NCBI GenBank assembly: GCA_964428055.1
Contig: CAYRWM010000042.1
Span: 1 to 13,004 of the forward strand
Direction of reading: 5' to 3'
DNA length: 13,004 bases
From: CAYRWM01 sp964428055
GTDB taxonomy: Bacteria; Bacillota; Clostridia; Christensenellales; Christensenellaceae
The translations under genes and the position numbers were made by a program. Below are positions 6,524-13,004 of the stretch, piece after piece (positions within the stretch are counted from its first letter, which is position 1; every line of letters starts with the position of its first letter). Below the pieces are notes generated by a model. The model was not told the origin of the DNA. It saw only the letters and a program-made list of their open reading frames with translations, and made no database searches.

Positions 6524-6971
6524 TCTTAAGTGCACCATTAACGGTGAAACCGTATCCCGCACGATAAGGAGTGATATGACCCTCCTCTCTTTCCTGCGCG
6601 ATGAACTAAAAATGACTGGAACGAAAGAAGGCTGCGGCGAGGGCGAATGCGGAGCATGCACGGTACTCGTCGACGGAAAGAACGTCAATTCCTGCATATT
6701 CCCCGCTGTTCAGGCTCACGGCAAAAGAATCTTAACCATTGAAGGCATAGAAAAGGATGGTGAACTCTCGAGGATCCAGAAGAGTTTCCTTGAGCATGGC
6801 GCCGCACAGTGCGGTTTCTGCACCCCCGGAATGATAATGTCGGCAAAAGCATTGCTTGACAAGAATAAAAAACCGACTGAAAAGGAGATACGCCGCGAGA
6901 TGTCAGGTAACCTCTGCCGCTGCACGGGTTACCAGAAGATTGTAGACGCAATAAAAGATCTATGCAGATGA
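6510..6971 (+). CDS. xdhC: Molybdenum hydroxylase 2Fe-2S subunit
   Basis: The 153-residue electron-transfer subunit carrying two 2Fe-2S clusters. The N-terminal plant-ferredoxin-type cluster uses C42, C47, C50 and C62 in GCGEGECGAC and NSC. The C-terminal helical domain cluster uses C101 and C104 (CGFCTPG) and C136 and C138 (LCRCTGY). All eight ligands are present and the length is typical. The ATG at 6510 follows AAAGGAGG (6496-6503) with 6-base spacing and overlaps xdhB by 14 bases. The subunit order Mo, FAD, Fe-S matches E. coli xdhABC; the name xdhC here means the Fe-S subunit, not the CoxI/XdhC maturation factor of other bacteria. Confidence 0.95.
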   Translation: MSSFDLKCTINGETVSRTIRSDMTLLSFLRDELKMTGTKEGCGEGECGACTVLVDGKNVNSCIFPAVQAHGKRILTIEGIEKDGELSRIQKSFLEHGAAQCGFCTPGMIMSAKALLDKNKKPTEKEIRREMSGNLCRCTGYQKIVDAIKDLCR

Positions 6972-8011
6972 AAAGAACATCAATACTGATTTTGACGGTC
7001 ATCATAATCTTCTGTATGCTTGCGGGATGCGCAGCAAGAATCAAACCCGAAGAGGCTCAGGAAATTTCCTTAACCGACCAGCTCGGCAATGATGTCGTTA
7101 TAAGTGAAAAGCCCGAGCGGATAGTTTCGGCATATTACATCTCAACATCAGCCCTAATAGCACTCGGGCTTGAGGATAATATAGTCGGGATAGAAGACGG
7201 CGCCGAAAAACGGCCCGTGTACAATATGGCGGCTCCCGACATGCTGGACAGCGCCGTCAGAGTAGGCAGCCCGAAAGAGTTCGATATAGAAGCATGCCTC
7301 TCTGCTGAGCCGGATCTGGTGATACTGCCGAAAAAGGCACAGGACTATGCCTCCTCTCTACAGGAAGTCGGGGTCACAGTCCTTATGGTCAATCCTGAAG
7401 ATCACGAGAAACTCCTTGAGATGATAGATCTCATAGCTGAAGCTACAGGCACTCAGGACAGAGCTGAAAAGATATCAGTGTTCTATGACTCGGCTCTTAA
7501 GGAAGCGGAAACTGCTACGGCAAATCTCGCCGACAGCGACAAGCCTTCAGTATACATGACTTCCCCCAGCGGATACTTAAGCGCAGTACCGCGCGATATG
7601 TACCAGGCTGACGTAATACGTTCAGCCGGCGGAAAGAACTGCGGCGATGTTCTGGAAGGCGACAGCAGGACCGAGATATCCTACGAACAGCTCCTGTCCA
7701 TGAACCCGGAGATAATCATAATCCCGACAAATAATTTTGCGAACGGCTATCCTGACTACACTAAAGAAGATATACTGAATGACGCAAGTCTGTCCGAGGT
7801 GACAGCAGTTAAGAACGAAGATATTTATTATATGCCCGCAGGACTTGAGGCGTGGGATTCCCCCGTTCCGTCAGGTTTCCTCGGAACGCTCTGGACGCTG
7901 GCAGCCCTGCATCCCGATCTGTACTCTATGGATCAGGTCGCGGACAAGGCATATGACTTCTACCAGGAATTCTACGACATAGAGATAGATAAAACACTGA
8001 TCACAGGATAA
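6968..8011 (+). CDS. ABC importer substrate-binding lipoprotein, FecB/MolB-like (predicted molybdate or tungstate)
   Basis: A 347-residue extracytoplasmic binding protein of the helical-backbone type (Peri_BP2). MKR, a hydrophobic core and the lipobox LAGC (C21) form a type II signal peptide. The mature part begins with the family DQLGNDVVISEKPERIVS and continues as two lobes joined by a long helix around residues 150-195. Relatives bind ferric siderophores, corrinoids, haem or oxyanions. The near-terminal SPVPSGFLGTLWTLAALHPD resembles MolB-type oxyanion binders, and the location between a molybdoenzyme and a MocA-like gene favours molybdate or tungstate. The start at 6968 gives an ATGA overlap with the preceding stop; an ATG at 6962 in the same frame would add two residues. 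No clear ribosome site is seen, so translational coupling is likely. Confidence 0.82.
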   Translation: MKRTSILILTVIIIFCMLAGCAARIKPEEAQEISLTDQLGNDVVISEKPERIVSAYYISTSALIALGLEDNIVGIEDGAEKRPVYNMAAPDMLDSAVRVGSPKEFDIEACLSAEPDLVILPKKAQDYASSLQEVGVTVLMVNPEDHEKLLEMIDLIAEATGTQDRAEKISVFYDSALKEAETATANLADSDKPSVYMTSPSGYLSAVPRDMYQADVIRSAGGKNCGDVLEGDSRTEISYEQLLSMNPEIIIIPTNNFANGYPDYTKEDILNDASLSEVTAVKNEDIYYMPAGLEAWDSPVPSGFLGTLWTLAALHPDLYSMDQVADKAYDFYQEFYDIEIDKTLITG

Positions 8012-8015
8012 CGCT

Positions 8016-9047
8016 ATGCCTGAAAAAGACCTGCTCAAGATAAACAGAAAGAAAAGCACGCTGCTGTTTGCGGTGATGACGGCGATCATCATCGTGCTTG
8101 CTGCTGTCTCTCTTTGCGTGGGCAAATATAATATATCATTTGAAGAGATATCCGGGATGTTCGCCTCTTCGAGCGATATCCCGGATATGACATATCAGGT
8201 CTTTTTCACTCTGAGATTACCGAGAACCCTTATGGCGATAACTGCCGGAGCGGGGCTTGGGCTCGCAGGCGCAGTCTATCAGACGATATTCAAAAACCCT
8301 CTTGCATCACCGAACCTTCTGGGCGTATCCGGCGGAGCCAACGTCGGCGCAGCGCTGGCGATCCTGATGGTATCGTCTTCAGCGACCGTGACCATCGCAG
8401 CAGGATCCTTTATAGGCGGTATAATCGCAGTCCTGTGCGTCCTCATACTGGCCCGGGCGGTCAACATGAACAGCACCACTTCGTTCATCCTTTCCGGTAT
8501 CGTGATAAACGCGATAGCCGGTGCGATCATCATGTCGCTCAAATACTTCGCGGATCCCATGAACGAACTGGCATCGATCGAGTACTGGGAGATGGGAACA
8601 CTAGGAAATATAACCCTTTCAAAATTCCTGTCCGTGCTGCCTCTGGCGACCGTAGGTTTTATCGGCATAATAATCCTGAGACGTCAGATAGAGCTCCTGT
8701 CCTTAAATGACAATGAGAGCAGATCACTTGGACTTAGGCTTAAGCCCATAAGAGTTGCGGTTCTCCTGTTAAACACACTCCTTGTCGCGTCCATAGTCTG
8801 CGTTACCGGTCTCATATCGTTTGTGGGTCTTGTAGCGCCGCACATTTCAAAACTTATACTGAAGCGTACCAGTTCTTCCGGCCTTGCGCTCTCAGCCATG
8901 ACCGGAGCGGTTATAGTGCTGGGCGCCGACATACTGGTAAGGATAGTTTACACGAGTGAGATACCCATATCGATCTTAACCACGATAATAGGCGTGCCGA
9001 TACTTATCGTCTTCCTGAAACTGCGGCGGAAAGGAGAATCGCGATGA
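8016..9047 (+). CDS. ABC importer permease, FecCD/BtuC family (predicted molybdate or tungstate)
   Basis: A 343-residue polytopic permease with about ten hydrophobic helices. The family signature is clear: LRLPRTLMAITAGAGLGLAG (about 69-88) followed by QTIFKNPLASPNLLGVSGGA, and late in the protein GLISFVGLVAPHI, the region that contacts the ATPase. AGGA (8005-8008) lies 7 bases before the ATG, only 4 bases after the binding-protein stop. It would form a dimer with two copies of the ATPase encoded next, which overlaps by 4 bases. FecCD-type permeases serve iron, cobalamin and also Haemophilus MolBCA molybdate uptake; the metal assignment here is from context. Confidence 0.9.
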   Translation: MPEKDLLKINRKKSTLLFAVMTAIIIVLAAVSLCVGKYNISFEEISGMFASSSDIPDMTYQVFFTLRLPRTLMAITAGAGLGLAGAVYQTIFKNPLASPNLLGVSGGANVGAALAILMVSSSATVTIAAGSFIGGIIAVLCVLILARAVNMNSTTSFILSGIVINAIAGAIIMSLKYFADPMNELASIEYWEMGTLGNITLSKFLSVLPLATVGFIGIIILRRQIELLSLNDNESRSLGLRLKPIRVAVLLLNTLLVASIVCVTGLISFVGLVAPHISKLILKRTSSSGLALSAMTGAVIVLGADILVRIVYTSEIPISILTTIIGVPILIVFLKLRRKGESR

Positions 9048-9814
9048 ATCTTCTTGAGATAAACGGCCTGACTGCCGCATACGGAAAAAACAGGGTGCTC
9101 GATAAAGTAACGTTCAGTATTCAGAGCGGTGAGCTATGCGCTCTCCTGGGGCTTAACGGCAGCGGAAAGACCACACTCCTGAATTCCATCTGCGGTTTCG
9201 TAAGATCAGCCGGAGATGTAAGGATCAACGGAGCCGACTGTTCCAAGATGAATGAAAAGCAAAGGGCAGGATATATCTCATATCTTCCGCAGACTTTCAG
9301 CGATCAGGAAGGAAGGAATGTGATCGATGTCGTACTCATGGGTTTCAATCCCCATCTGGGACTCCTTGAGTTTCCTGGAGCCGAACACAGGCTGAAAGCT
9401 AAAGAAGCCCTTAAGACCGTGGGCCTGGAAAACAAGATAAACTGGCGTTTCGATACTCTGAGCCAGGGTGAAAAACAGCTTGTGATACTTTCAAGATGCC
9501 TAGTTCAGGATTCTCCTCTGATGCTGCTTGACGAGCCGGACAGTTCGCTCGACTATCCGAACCGTCATATCGTTCTGACCCATATAAAGAACATCACAAG
9601 AGACAAGGACTATGCCGGGCTCATGACTCTGCACGATCCGAATTATGCTCTCAATTACTGCGACAGGATACTTCTGCTTAAGAACGGTACGATACGCAGT
9701 GAGATAAACATTAAAGAATCTTCTGTAGAAATGATTGAGGAAAAACTGTCCGAAGTATATGGCGGCATAAAAGTGATCAAAGAAGAAAATGTTTTCGTGG
9801 TGGTAAAGAAATGA
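9044..9814 (+). CDS. ABC importer ATPase, FecE/BtuD family (predicted molybdate or tungstate)
   Basis: The 256-residue nucleotide-binding subunit of the importer. Visible are Walker A GLNGSGKT (36-43), Q-loop SYLPQ near residue 83, the signature LSQGEKQ (139-145), Walker B LMLLDEP with D163 and E164, and the switch histidine in MTLHDPN. The fold matches the FecE/BtuD type rather than ModC: there is no C-terminal molybdate-binding (TOBE) domain. The ATG overlaps the permease stop as ATGA and is preceded by AAAGGAG. The following gene starts with another ATGA overlap, so permease, ATPase and nucleotidyltransferase are translationally linked. Confidence 0.92.
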   Translation: MNLLEINGLTAAYGKNRVLDKVTFSIQSGELCALLGLNGSGKTTLLNSICGFVRSAGDVRINGADCSKMNEKQRAGYISYLPQTFSDQEGRNVIDVVLMGFNPHLGLLEFPGAEHRLKAKEALKTVGLENKINWRFDTLSQGEKQLVILSRCLVQDSPLMLLDEPDSSLDYPNRHIVLTHIKNITRDKDYAGLMTLHDPNYALNYCDRILLLKNGTIRSEINIKESSVEMIEEKLSEVYGGIKVIKEENVFVVVKK

Positions 9815-10395
9815 AAAAGATATCTATCGTTATAACCGCGTCCGGTCATGCAAAAAGATTCGGGAGCAACAAACTTCTTGCCGAACTCAACGGGAAACCT
9901 GTGATCCAGTACACATTTGAAGCGATACCCGAGCGGATTAAAAAAACAATAGTCGTTGCGTGGGACAGGGAGATACTCGACCTTGCAGAATCGTTCGGCT
10001 TTACCGGCGTATACAACGATGATAAAACGGACGACCCTTCGATAACCGTAAAACTGGGCATGGGAAACCTCCCAGAAGATACGGACGGATGCATGCTTCT
10101 TGTGGCGGACCAGCCGTTGCTCACAAAAGAAAGCCTTGGTAATCTGTGCGCTTTGTTTGACGAGAACCCGTCATGTATATGTGCGGTAAGTGAAAACGGA
10201 GAACAAAGAAATCCAGTCATATATCCTAAGTCTATCTTCCCTGAATTCATGGGACTGCCTCCGTTTGAAAGAGGAAAATCAATAATAAAAAGACATAAGG
10301 ATATACTTCAATTGTATGAGATCCCCGACAGCCGTGAGCTCATGGATGTCGATTGCATAGAAGACTTAGACAAAATACAAGGATTCCACGTCTGA
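9811..10395 (+). CDS. MocA/MobA-like nucleotidyltransferase (molybdenum cofactor cytidylyltransferase, predicted)
   Basis: A 194-residue protein of the MobA-like NTP transferase fold. The nucleotide-binding loop ASGHAKRFGSNK (10-21) is a variant of the usual LAGGxSxRMGxxK, retaining the R, G and K positions. VADQPL (98-103) carries the metal-binding D100 and is typical of MocA proteins, as is RNPVIYP further on. MocA transfers CMP from CTP to Mo-molybdopterin, making the MCD cofactor used by xanthine dehydrogenase family enzymes. Its place as last gene of the hydroxylase/transporter operon, overlapping the ATPase by 4 bases, fits that role well. CobY-type or other MobA-fold activity cannot be excluded from sequence. 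No clear terminator follows directly. Confidence 0.85.
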   Translation: MKKISIVITASGHAKRFGSNKLLAELNGKPVIQYTFEAIPERIKKTIVVAWDREILDLAESFGFTGVYNDDKTDDPSITVKLGMGNLPEDTDGCMLLVADQPLLTKESLGNLCALFDENPSCICAVSENGEQRNPVIYPKSIFPEFMGLPPFERGKSIIKRHKDILQLYEIPDSRELMDVDCIEDLDKIQGFHV

Positions 10396-10555
10396 ATTGA
10401 AGCTTCCCAAGGGGAAAGAATTCATAGTCCTATTACATTCATTTTTCATAACACCTTACTTTTTCTCCTAAAAACCACTATGATTTAGGAGAATAAATTG
10501 GTTTTAGGAGAAATGCCATGCGCTCATTTGATTACAGCTAACAAATCCTTTTTAA
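10396..10555. other. Gene-free gap between convergent operons
   Basis: About 160 AT-rich bases separate the end of the molybdenum operon (plus) from the end of the small membrane protein gene (minus). No open frame with a ribosome site is seen. It contains a weak TTCCC/GGGAA hairpin near 10402-10417 without a T-run, and the TTTTAGGAGAA repeat described separately. Neither is a classical terminator, although both flanking transcripts should end here. Confidence 0.6.
10463..10512. repeat. TTTTAGGAGAA inverted and direct repeat
   Basis: TTCTCCTAAAA (10463-10473) is inverted relative to TTTTAGGAGAA (10502-10512). With CCA/TGG next to the arms and one bulged A, the pairing reaches about 14 bp. 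A third copy, TTTAGGAGAA (10484-10493), lies between them in the same direction as the right arm, so the left arm can pair with either. No T-run follows on either strand. It may be a transcript-end structure for the convergent operons, a protein site, or a small repeat element. Confidence 0.75.
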
Positions 10556-10945
10556 TTATATGTTTTCAGATTTTCTTTTCCCGTAGCTGATTATGCAGAG
10601 AATATACGCCAGGAGAAATACTATAGACGCTATGCCGGCTTCACTATATGCTGTTGGAAGAGAACCCGGTATTGGCAAAAACCAGTACAGATAAGGAAAT
10701 ACGATTGATGCTATTGCACCGAAGATACAGCATATCATGGTGCTTTTTTGTTTTACCGGACAGATTTTAATCAGAAACAGTATATAGAAGAAGATTATGA
10801 CTCCTGCGACAACAGGGGCTATGATCTTTGGGGCAACTTCAAATGTCGCCGCAGATACATACTGAAGCTGCTGACATATCCCGGATATAGCAAGTATTAG
10901 TAAAAAAGGAAGAACTATTATAAGAATGTTTTTAACAATATTCAT
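10556..10945 (-). CDS. Small four-helix membrane protein of unknown function
   Basis: A 129-residue protein that I do not recognise. Four hydrophobic segments, at about residues 5-25, 42-64, 69-92 and 104-123, are joined by short loops, and the tail GKRKSENI is basic and probably cytoplasmic. The ATG at 10945 has GGAGG (10956-10960) 10 bases upstream; an ATG nearer that site runs straight into TAA. It is the last gene after a MacB/FtsX-type permease and ATPase on the same strand, from which it is separated by a ~130-base gap holding the 11-bp repeat array. It could be an accessory or immunity-like membrane protein of that exporter, which is only inference. The coding sequence looks more AT-rich than the molybdenum operon. 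Confidence 0.65.
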   Translation of the reverse strand: MNIVKNILIIVLPFLLILAISGICQQLQYVSAATFEVAPKIIAPVVAGVIIFFYILFLIKICPVKQKSTMICCIFGAIASIVFPYLYWFLPIPGSLPTAYSEAGIASIVFLLAYILCIISYGKRKSENI

Positions 10946-10955
10946 TACATTTTTA

Positions 10956-10960
10956 CCTCC
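10956..10960 (-). promoter_or_regulatory. Ribosome binding site of the small membrane protein
   Basis: GGAGG on the minus strand (within GAGGAGG), 10 bases before the ATG. It begins only 6 bases after the inverted TTGAAGT/ACTTCAA copy, so a structure there could mask it. Confidence 0.7.
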
Positions 10961-10965
10961 TCAAA

Positions 10966-10980
10966 TTGAAGTTACTTCAA
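10966..10980. promoter_or_regulatory. Palindrome TTGAAGTTACTTCAA at the edge of the repeat array
   Basis: A perfect dyad with 7-base arms around a single T. The right arm is the first unit of the 11-bp array and the left arm is the only inverted copy. It could be an operator half-site pair. In RNA the minus-strand copy ACTTCAA can pair with any upstream TTGAAGT unit, next to the ribosome site of the small membrane protein. Confidence 0.6.
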
Positions 10981-11070
10981 TATCACTTCTATGTCAACTT
11001 CAATGCTACTTCAACGTTTACTTCAATGCCACTTCAACGTTACTTCAATACAACTTCAATACGTTTTCAA
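10974..11070 (-). repeat. Array of nine ~11-bp direct repeats, consensus TTGAAGT-N4
   Basis: On the plus strand the core ACTTCAA begins at 10974, 10997, 11008, 11020, 11031, 11042 and 11053. Degenerate copies are at 10985 (ACTTCTA) and 11064 (TTTTCAA). Successive spacings are 11, 12, 11, 12, 11, 11, 11 and 11 bases, about one helical turn. The N4 spacer is variable but often TGCC, CGTT or ATAC. The tract fills the gap between the ATPase stop and the ribosome site of the small membrane protein. It is too short and irregular for CRISPR, and not a whole number of codons per unit. Confidence 0.9.
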
Positions 11071-11075
11071 TTATA
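11070..11075 (-). promoter_or_regulatory. Possible -10 box upstream of the repeat array
   Basis: A perfect TATAAT on the minus strand touches the stop codon of the ATPase gene. There is no good -35 box at 17 bases (ATGCCG). If used, the repeat array would be the untranslated leader of the small membrane protein transcript. It may equally be chance in AT-rich sequence. Confidence 0.3.
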
Positions 11076-11729
11076 TTATTCAGTAACATCATCGGCATCC
11101 GCTTCTGCCGTTAAGAGGCCGTCCTTAAGTTGCAATACTTCATCAGCCTGATTGGCAACATCTCTTGAATGAGATACTACTATTACGCACTTGTTGTAAT
11201 CCCTCGCGCTCTTTATAAGCAGTTTCGCTATATCGTCAGCCGTTTTTTCGTCAAGATTACCTGTCGGCTCGTCTGCAAGTATGATCCTTGCCGGTGAAGC
11301 GAGAGCCCTTGCAACTGCAACTCTCTGCTGCTCACCGCCTGAAAGCTTAAGTACATTTCTCTTCGCCTGCTCAGGAGTAAGTCCCACGGCTTCAAGATAA
11401 GGCAGAGGAGATTCTTTCGTTGTAAGACTGACATTCTCGGCAGGAGTCATATACTCGATAAGGTTATAGTTCTGGAACACGAACGCTATATTCTTGGCTC
11501 TGTGCTGCTCAAGACTTATCTCGCTTATATCCTTGCCATCGACAAATATCTTTCCGGATCTCGGCACATCCAGACCGCCTATGACGGATAAAAGCGTAGT
11601 CTTGCCGCACCCCGAATGTCCGACTATCGCATAGACCTTGCCTGCTTCAAACTCCTTTGATATCCCGTTAAGTACCGTGTTGCCTCTGTAGTAGTAGTAT
11701 TTGATATCCTTTAATTCCAATATTGCCAT
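11076..11729 (-). CDS. ABC exporter ATPase, MacB/LolD family
   Basis: A 217-residue nucleotide-binding subunit that partners an FtsX-type permease. Motifs: Walker A GHSGCGKT (37-44), Q-loop Q86, signature LSGGEQQ (129-135), Walker B ILADEP with D153 and E154, and the switch histidine H177 in VVSHS. The region between the Q-loop and the signature (about 87-128) looks roughly ten residues shorter than in typical MacB or LolD ATPases, trimming the helical subdomain. The ATG at 11729 follows AGGGGG (11739-11744) with 9-base spacing, 27 bases after the permease stop. Such pairs export peptides or lipoproteins, or act as mechanotransmission devices; the substrate is unknown. Confidence 0.92.
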   Translation of the reverse strand: MAILELKDIKYYYYRGNTVLNGISKEFEAGKVYAIVGHSGCGKTTLLSVIGGLDVPRSGKIFVDGKDISEISLEQHRAKNIAFVFQNYNLIEYMTPAENVSLTTKESPLPYLEAVGLTPEQAKRNVLKLSGGEQQRVAVARALASPARIILADEPTGNLDEKTADDIAKLLIKSARDYNKCVIVVSHSRDVANQADEVLQLKDGLLTAEADADDVTE

Positions 11730-11756
11730 TATGTTATACCCCCTGATTCTCCAAAT

Positions 11757-13004
11757 CTATTGTATGGATGTAAGTATCTCTTTCGGTTTCATCCTGAAGA
11801 CAGATATCGATGAAAGGCCGACAGATGCGGTTATGACCGCTATCCCTATGAGCACCGTAAGCCCGAACTCGCCTGCTCCCACTTGTATGTCTATATCGCT
11901 GATCTTCTCAGCATTGATCTCAATATCTTCTGCATCCTGAAAAGGATCATATGCGGTGTGTCTGACATCGCTCTCAACTTCTTCCATGGGAATGGAATCC
12001 AAAACCATGTTCCCGACAGGTCCTGCCGCAGCGGTTGCTATGCCAAGAGCAATACAGAACGCTATGATCCCTATGAGCAGGCACTCCAGAAAATGCTGGA
12101 AGAATATGCCGCCCTTTTTGATGCCTATGGACATATATATCCCCGTTTCTCTTACTCTATCCTTCATCCACATGGTGAGTATAAGCGACATGAGCACTAT
12201 GCTTATTATGAACACGGTCATTATCAGAGTTGTGGTTATACCTCCGAGCTTTTCGAGAGGCTGAGCCGATGCCCTGTAAGCCTGATCCATCACCGTCACG
12301 GAAAGGCCGTCCCAGTTTATGTTCGGATCGTCCTGAGCTTCCTTTATTATCCGTCCCAATTCTCTGGGATCATCGGTAAAGAATGTCGCTCCGTATTTAT
12401 ACACATCTATATCTTTCCCGGACATAGCGGATATGACGTCCTTGCCGCTCTGGGCGTCCGTAAATATGAAGTTCTCCGGAACATCGCACTCGGGAGTCAT
12501 GAACCCCGGGTCCGTCTTGTTCTGATTATGGAATATGCCTACGACCTCCCATTCAAAACTCTTGCCGTAACTTCCTTCATTTGCTCCGTTAACATCTTCA
12601 GTGATCTTTGCGGTTATTGCATCTCCAACACCTATTCCGTTCATCCCGGCGAGCTCATCCGATATTACAGCCTTGTTCCTGTCACCCGGCTCTATATGGC
12701 GCCCTTCAGCAAGAGTATAGATATCGCTCACGAAATACTCATAGTATTTGGACTCTCTGTTGCTTATGAACCTTGCGAGCTGGGCTTTGGGATCCATCTC
12801 TCCCGTGAATCTCGCAGGTATCAGCTCAAGATCCGGGGTTATGAGGTAGTAGATATCTATTGTGTTGTATCCCGTAATCCCGTCCTTACTTGCTACTGCT
12901 TCGGCAAACTCATCGTCCACAAATTTGATATCCATGGTCTCGACATCCGCCTTGACCTTGAAATATCCGCCTATGTTCTTCCTTAATTGCTCCATGGCTA
13001 TATC
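11757..13004 (-). CDS. MacB/FtsX-type ABC permease (N-terminus cut by window edge)
   Basis: The frame stays open to the window edge (the last codons before M at 12995 read D-I-A), so the first transmembrane helix is almost certainly outside and M12995 is internal. What is seen is an extracytoplasmic domain (about residues 1-250 from that M), then helix 253-275, the conserved cytoplasmic VRETGIYMSIGIKKGGIF, helix 298-322, an acidic loop of about 55 residues, and a last helix 378-400 ending RMKPKEIL. This is MacB-like topology with one FtsX domain. The loop between the last two helices is longer than usual. It is the first visible gene of a minus-strand operon with the ATPase, so they should form one exporter complex. 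Confidence 0.88.
   Translation of the reverse strand, partial: DIAMEQLRKNIGGYFKVKADVETMDIKFVDDEFAEAVASKDGITGYNTIDIYYLITPDLELIPARFTGEMDPKAQLARFISNRESKYYEYFVSDIYTLAEGRHIEPGDRNKAVISDELAGMNGIGVGDAITAKITEDVNGANEGSYGKSFEWEVVGIFHNQNKTDPGFMTPECDVPENFIFTDAQSGKDVISAMSGKDIDVYKYGATFFTDDPRELGRIIKEAQDDPNINWDGLSVTVMDQAYRASAQPLEKLGGITTTLIMTVFIISIVLMSLILTMWMKDRVRETGIYMSIGIKKGGIFFQHFLECLLIGIIAFCIALGIATAAAGPVGNMVLDSIPMEEVESDVRHTAYDPFQDAEDIEINAEKISDIDIQVGAGEFGLTVLIGIAVITASVGLSSISVFRMKPKEILTSIQ

Noticed and set aside
10400..10420. TTCCC/GGGAA hairpin as terminator of the molybdenum operon
   Set aside because: The stem is 5 bp with a tiny loop and no following T-run.
10974..11070. CRISPR array
   Set aside because: The units are only about 11 bases with 4-base variable parts and there are no cas genes.
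10926..11151. Short plus-strand ORFs through the repeat array
   Set aside because: They are rich in repeated F, N, S and T residues produced by the repeat itself, lack ribosome sites and overlap the ATPase gene end.
11883..12986. 367-residue plus-strand ORF opposite the FtsX permease
   Set aside because: It has a low-complexity antisense composition and no ribosome site, and the opposite strand encodes a clear permease in an operon.

Overview
The window looks like a stretch of a Gram-positive, anaerobic Bacillota chromosome, probably class Clostridia and Lachnospiraceae-like. The basis is strong GGAGG-type ribosome sites, several extended -10 (TGnTATAAT) promoters, lipobox lipoproteins, heavy use of ATA and AGA/AGG codons, and a molybdenum-hydroxylase gene set typical of gut or rumen Clostridia. 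No mobile element, RNA gene or phage gene is recognisable, so the taxonomic call is inference.

Left part (1-3546). The tail of an unidentified plus-strand gene meets uppP (undecaprenyl-diphosphate phosphatase, minus strand) at a bidirectional terminator. Next comes a two-CBS-domain protein (minus), divergent from an MTA/SAH nucleosidase that carries a lipoprotein signal peptide, which is unusual for this enzyme. A second bidirectional terminator separates the nucleosidase from a small PQ-loop/SemiSWEET-like membrane protein (minus), which is divergent from a HAD-family phosphatase (plus).

Central part (3612-10395). This is a tightly packed plus-strand operon of seven genes with 1-14 nt overlaps or 4 nt spacing. 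Three genes encode a molybdenum hydroxylase of the xanthine dehydrogenase family (Mo subunit, FAD subunit, 2Fe-2S subunit). Three encode a FecCD/BtuC-type ABC importer (lipoprotein binding protein, permease, ATPase). The last encodes a MocA/MobA-like nucleotidyltransferase. The likely logic is that the importer brings in molybdate (or tungstate), the nucleotidyltransferase completes a dinucleotide molybdenum cofactor, and the hydroxylase uses it. The hydroxylase substrate is unproven, and one xanthine-contacting residue seems to be missing.

Right part (10396-13004). A gene-free gap holds an inverted/direct repeat built on TTTTAGGAGAA. After it, on the minus strand reading leftwards, come a MacB/FtsX-type permease (cut by the window edge), its ATPase, a striking array of nine ~11-bp repeats (TTGAAGT-N4) ending in one inverted copy next to a ribosome site, and a small four-helix membrane protein of unknown function. 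The repeat array is the most unusual feature. It lies in what should be the mRNA leader or intercistronic region of the small membrane protein and could be a phased operator or a competing-hairpin RNA switch.
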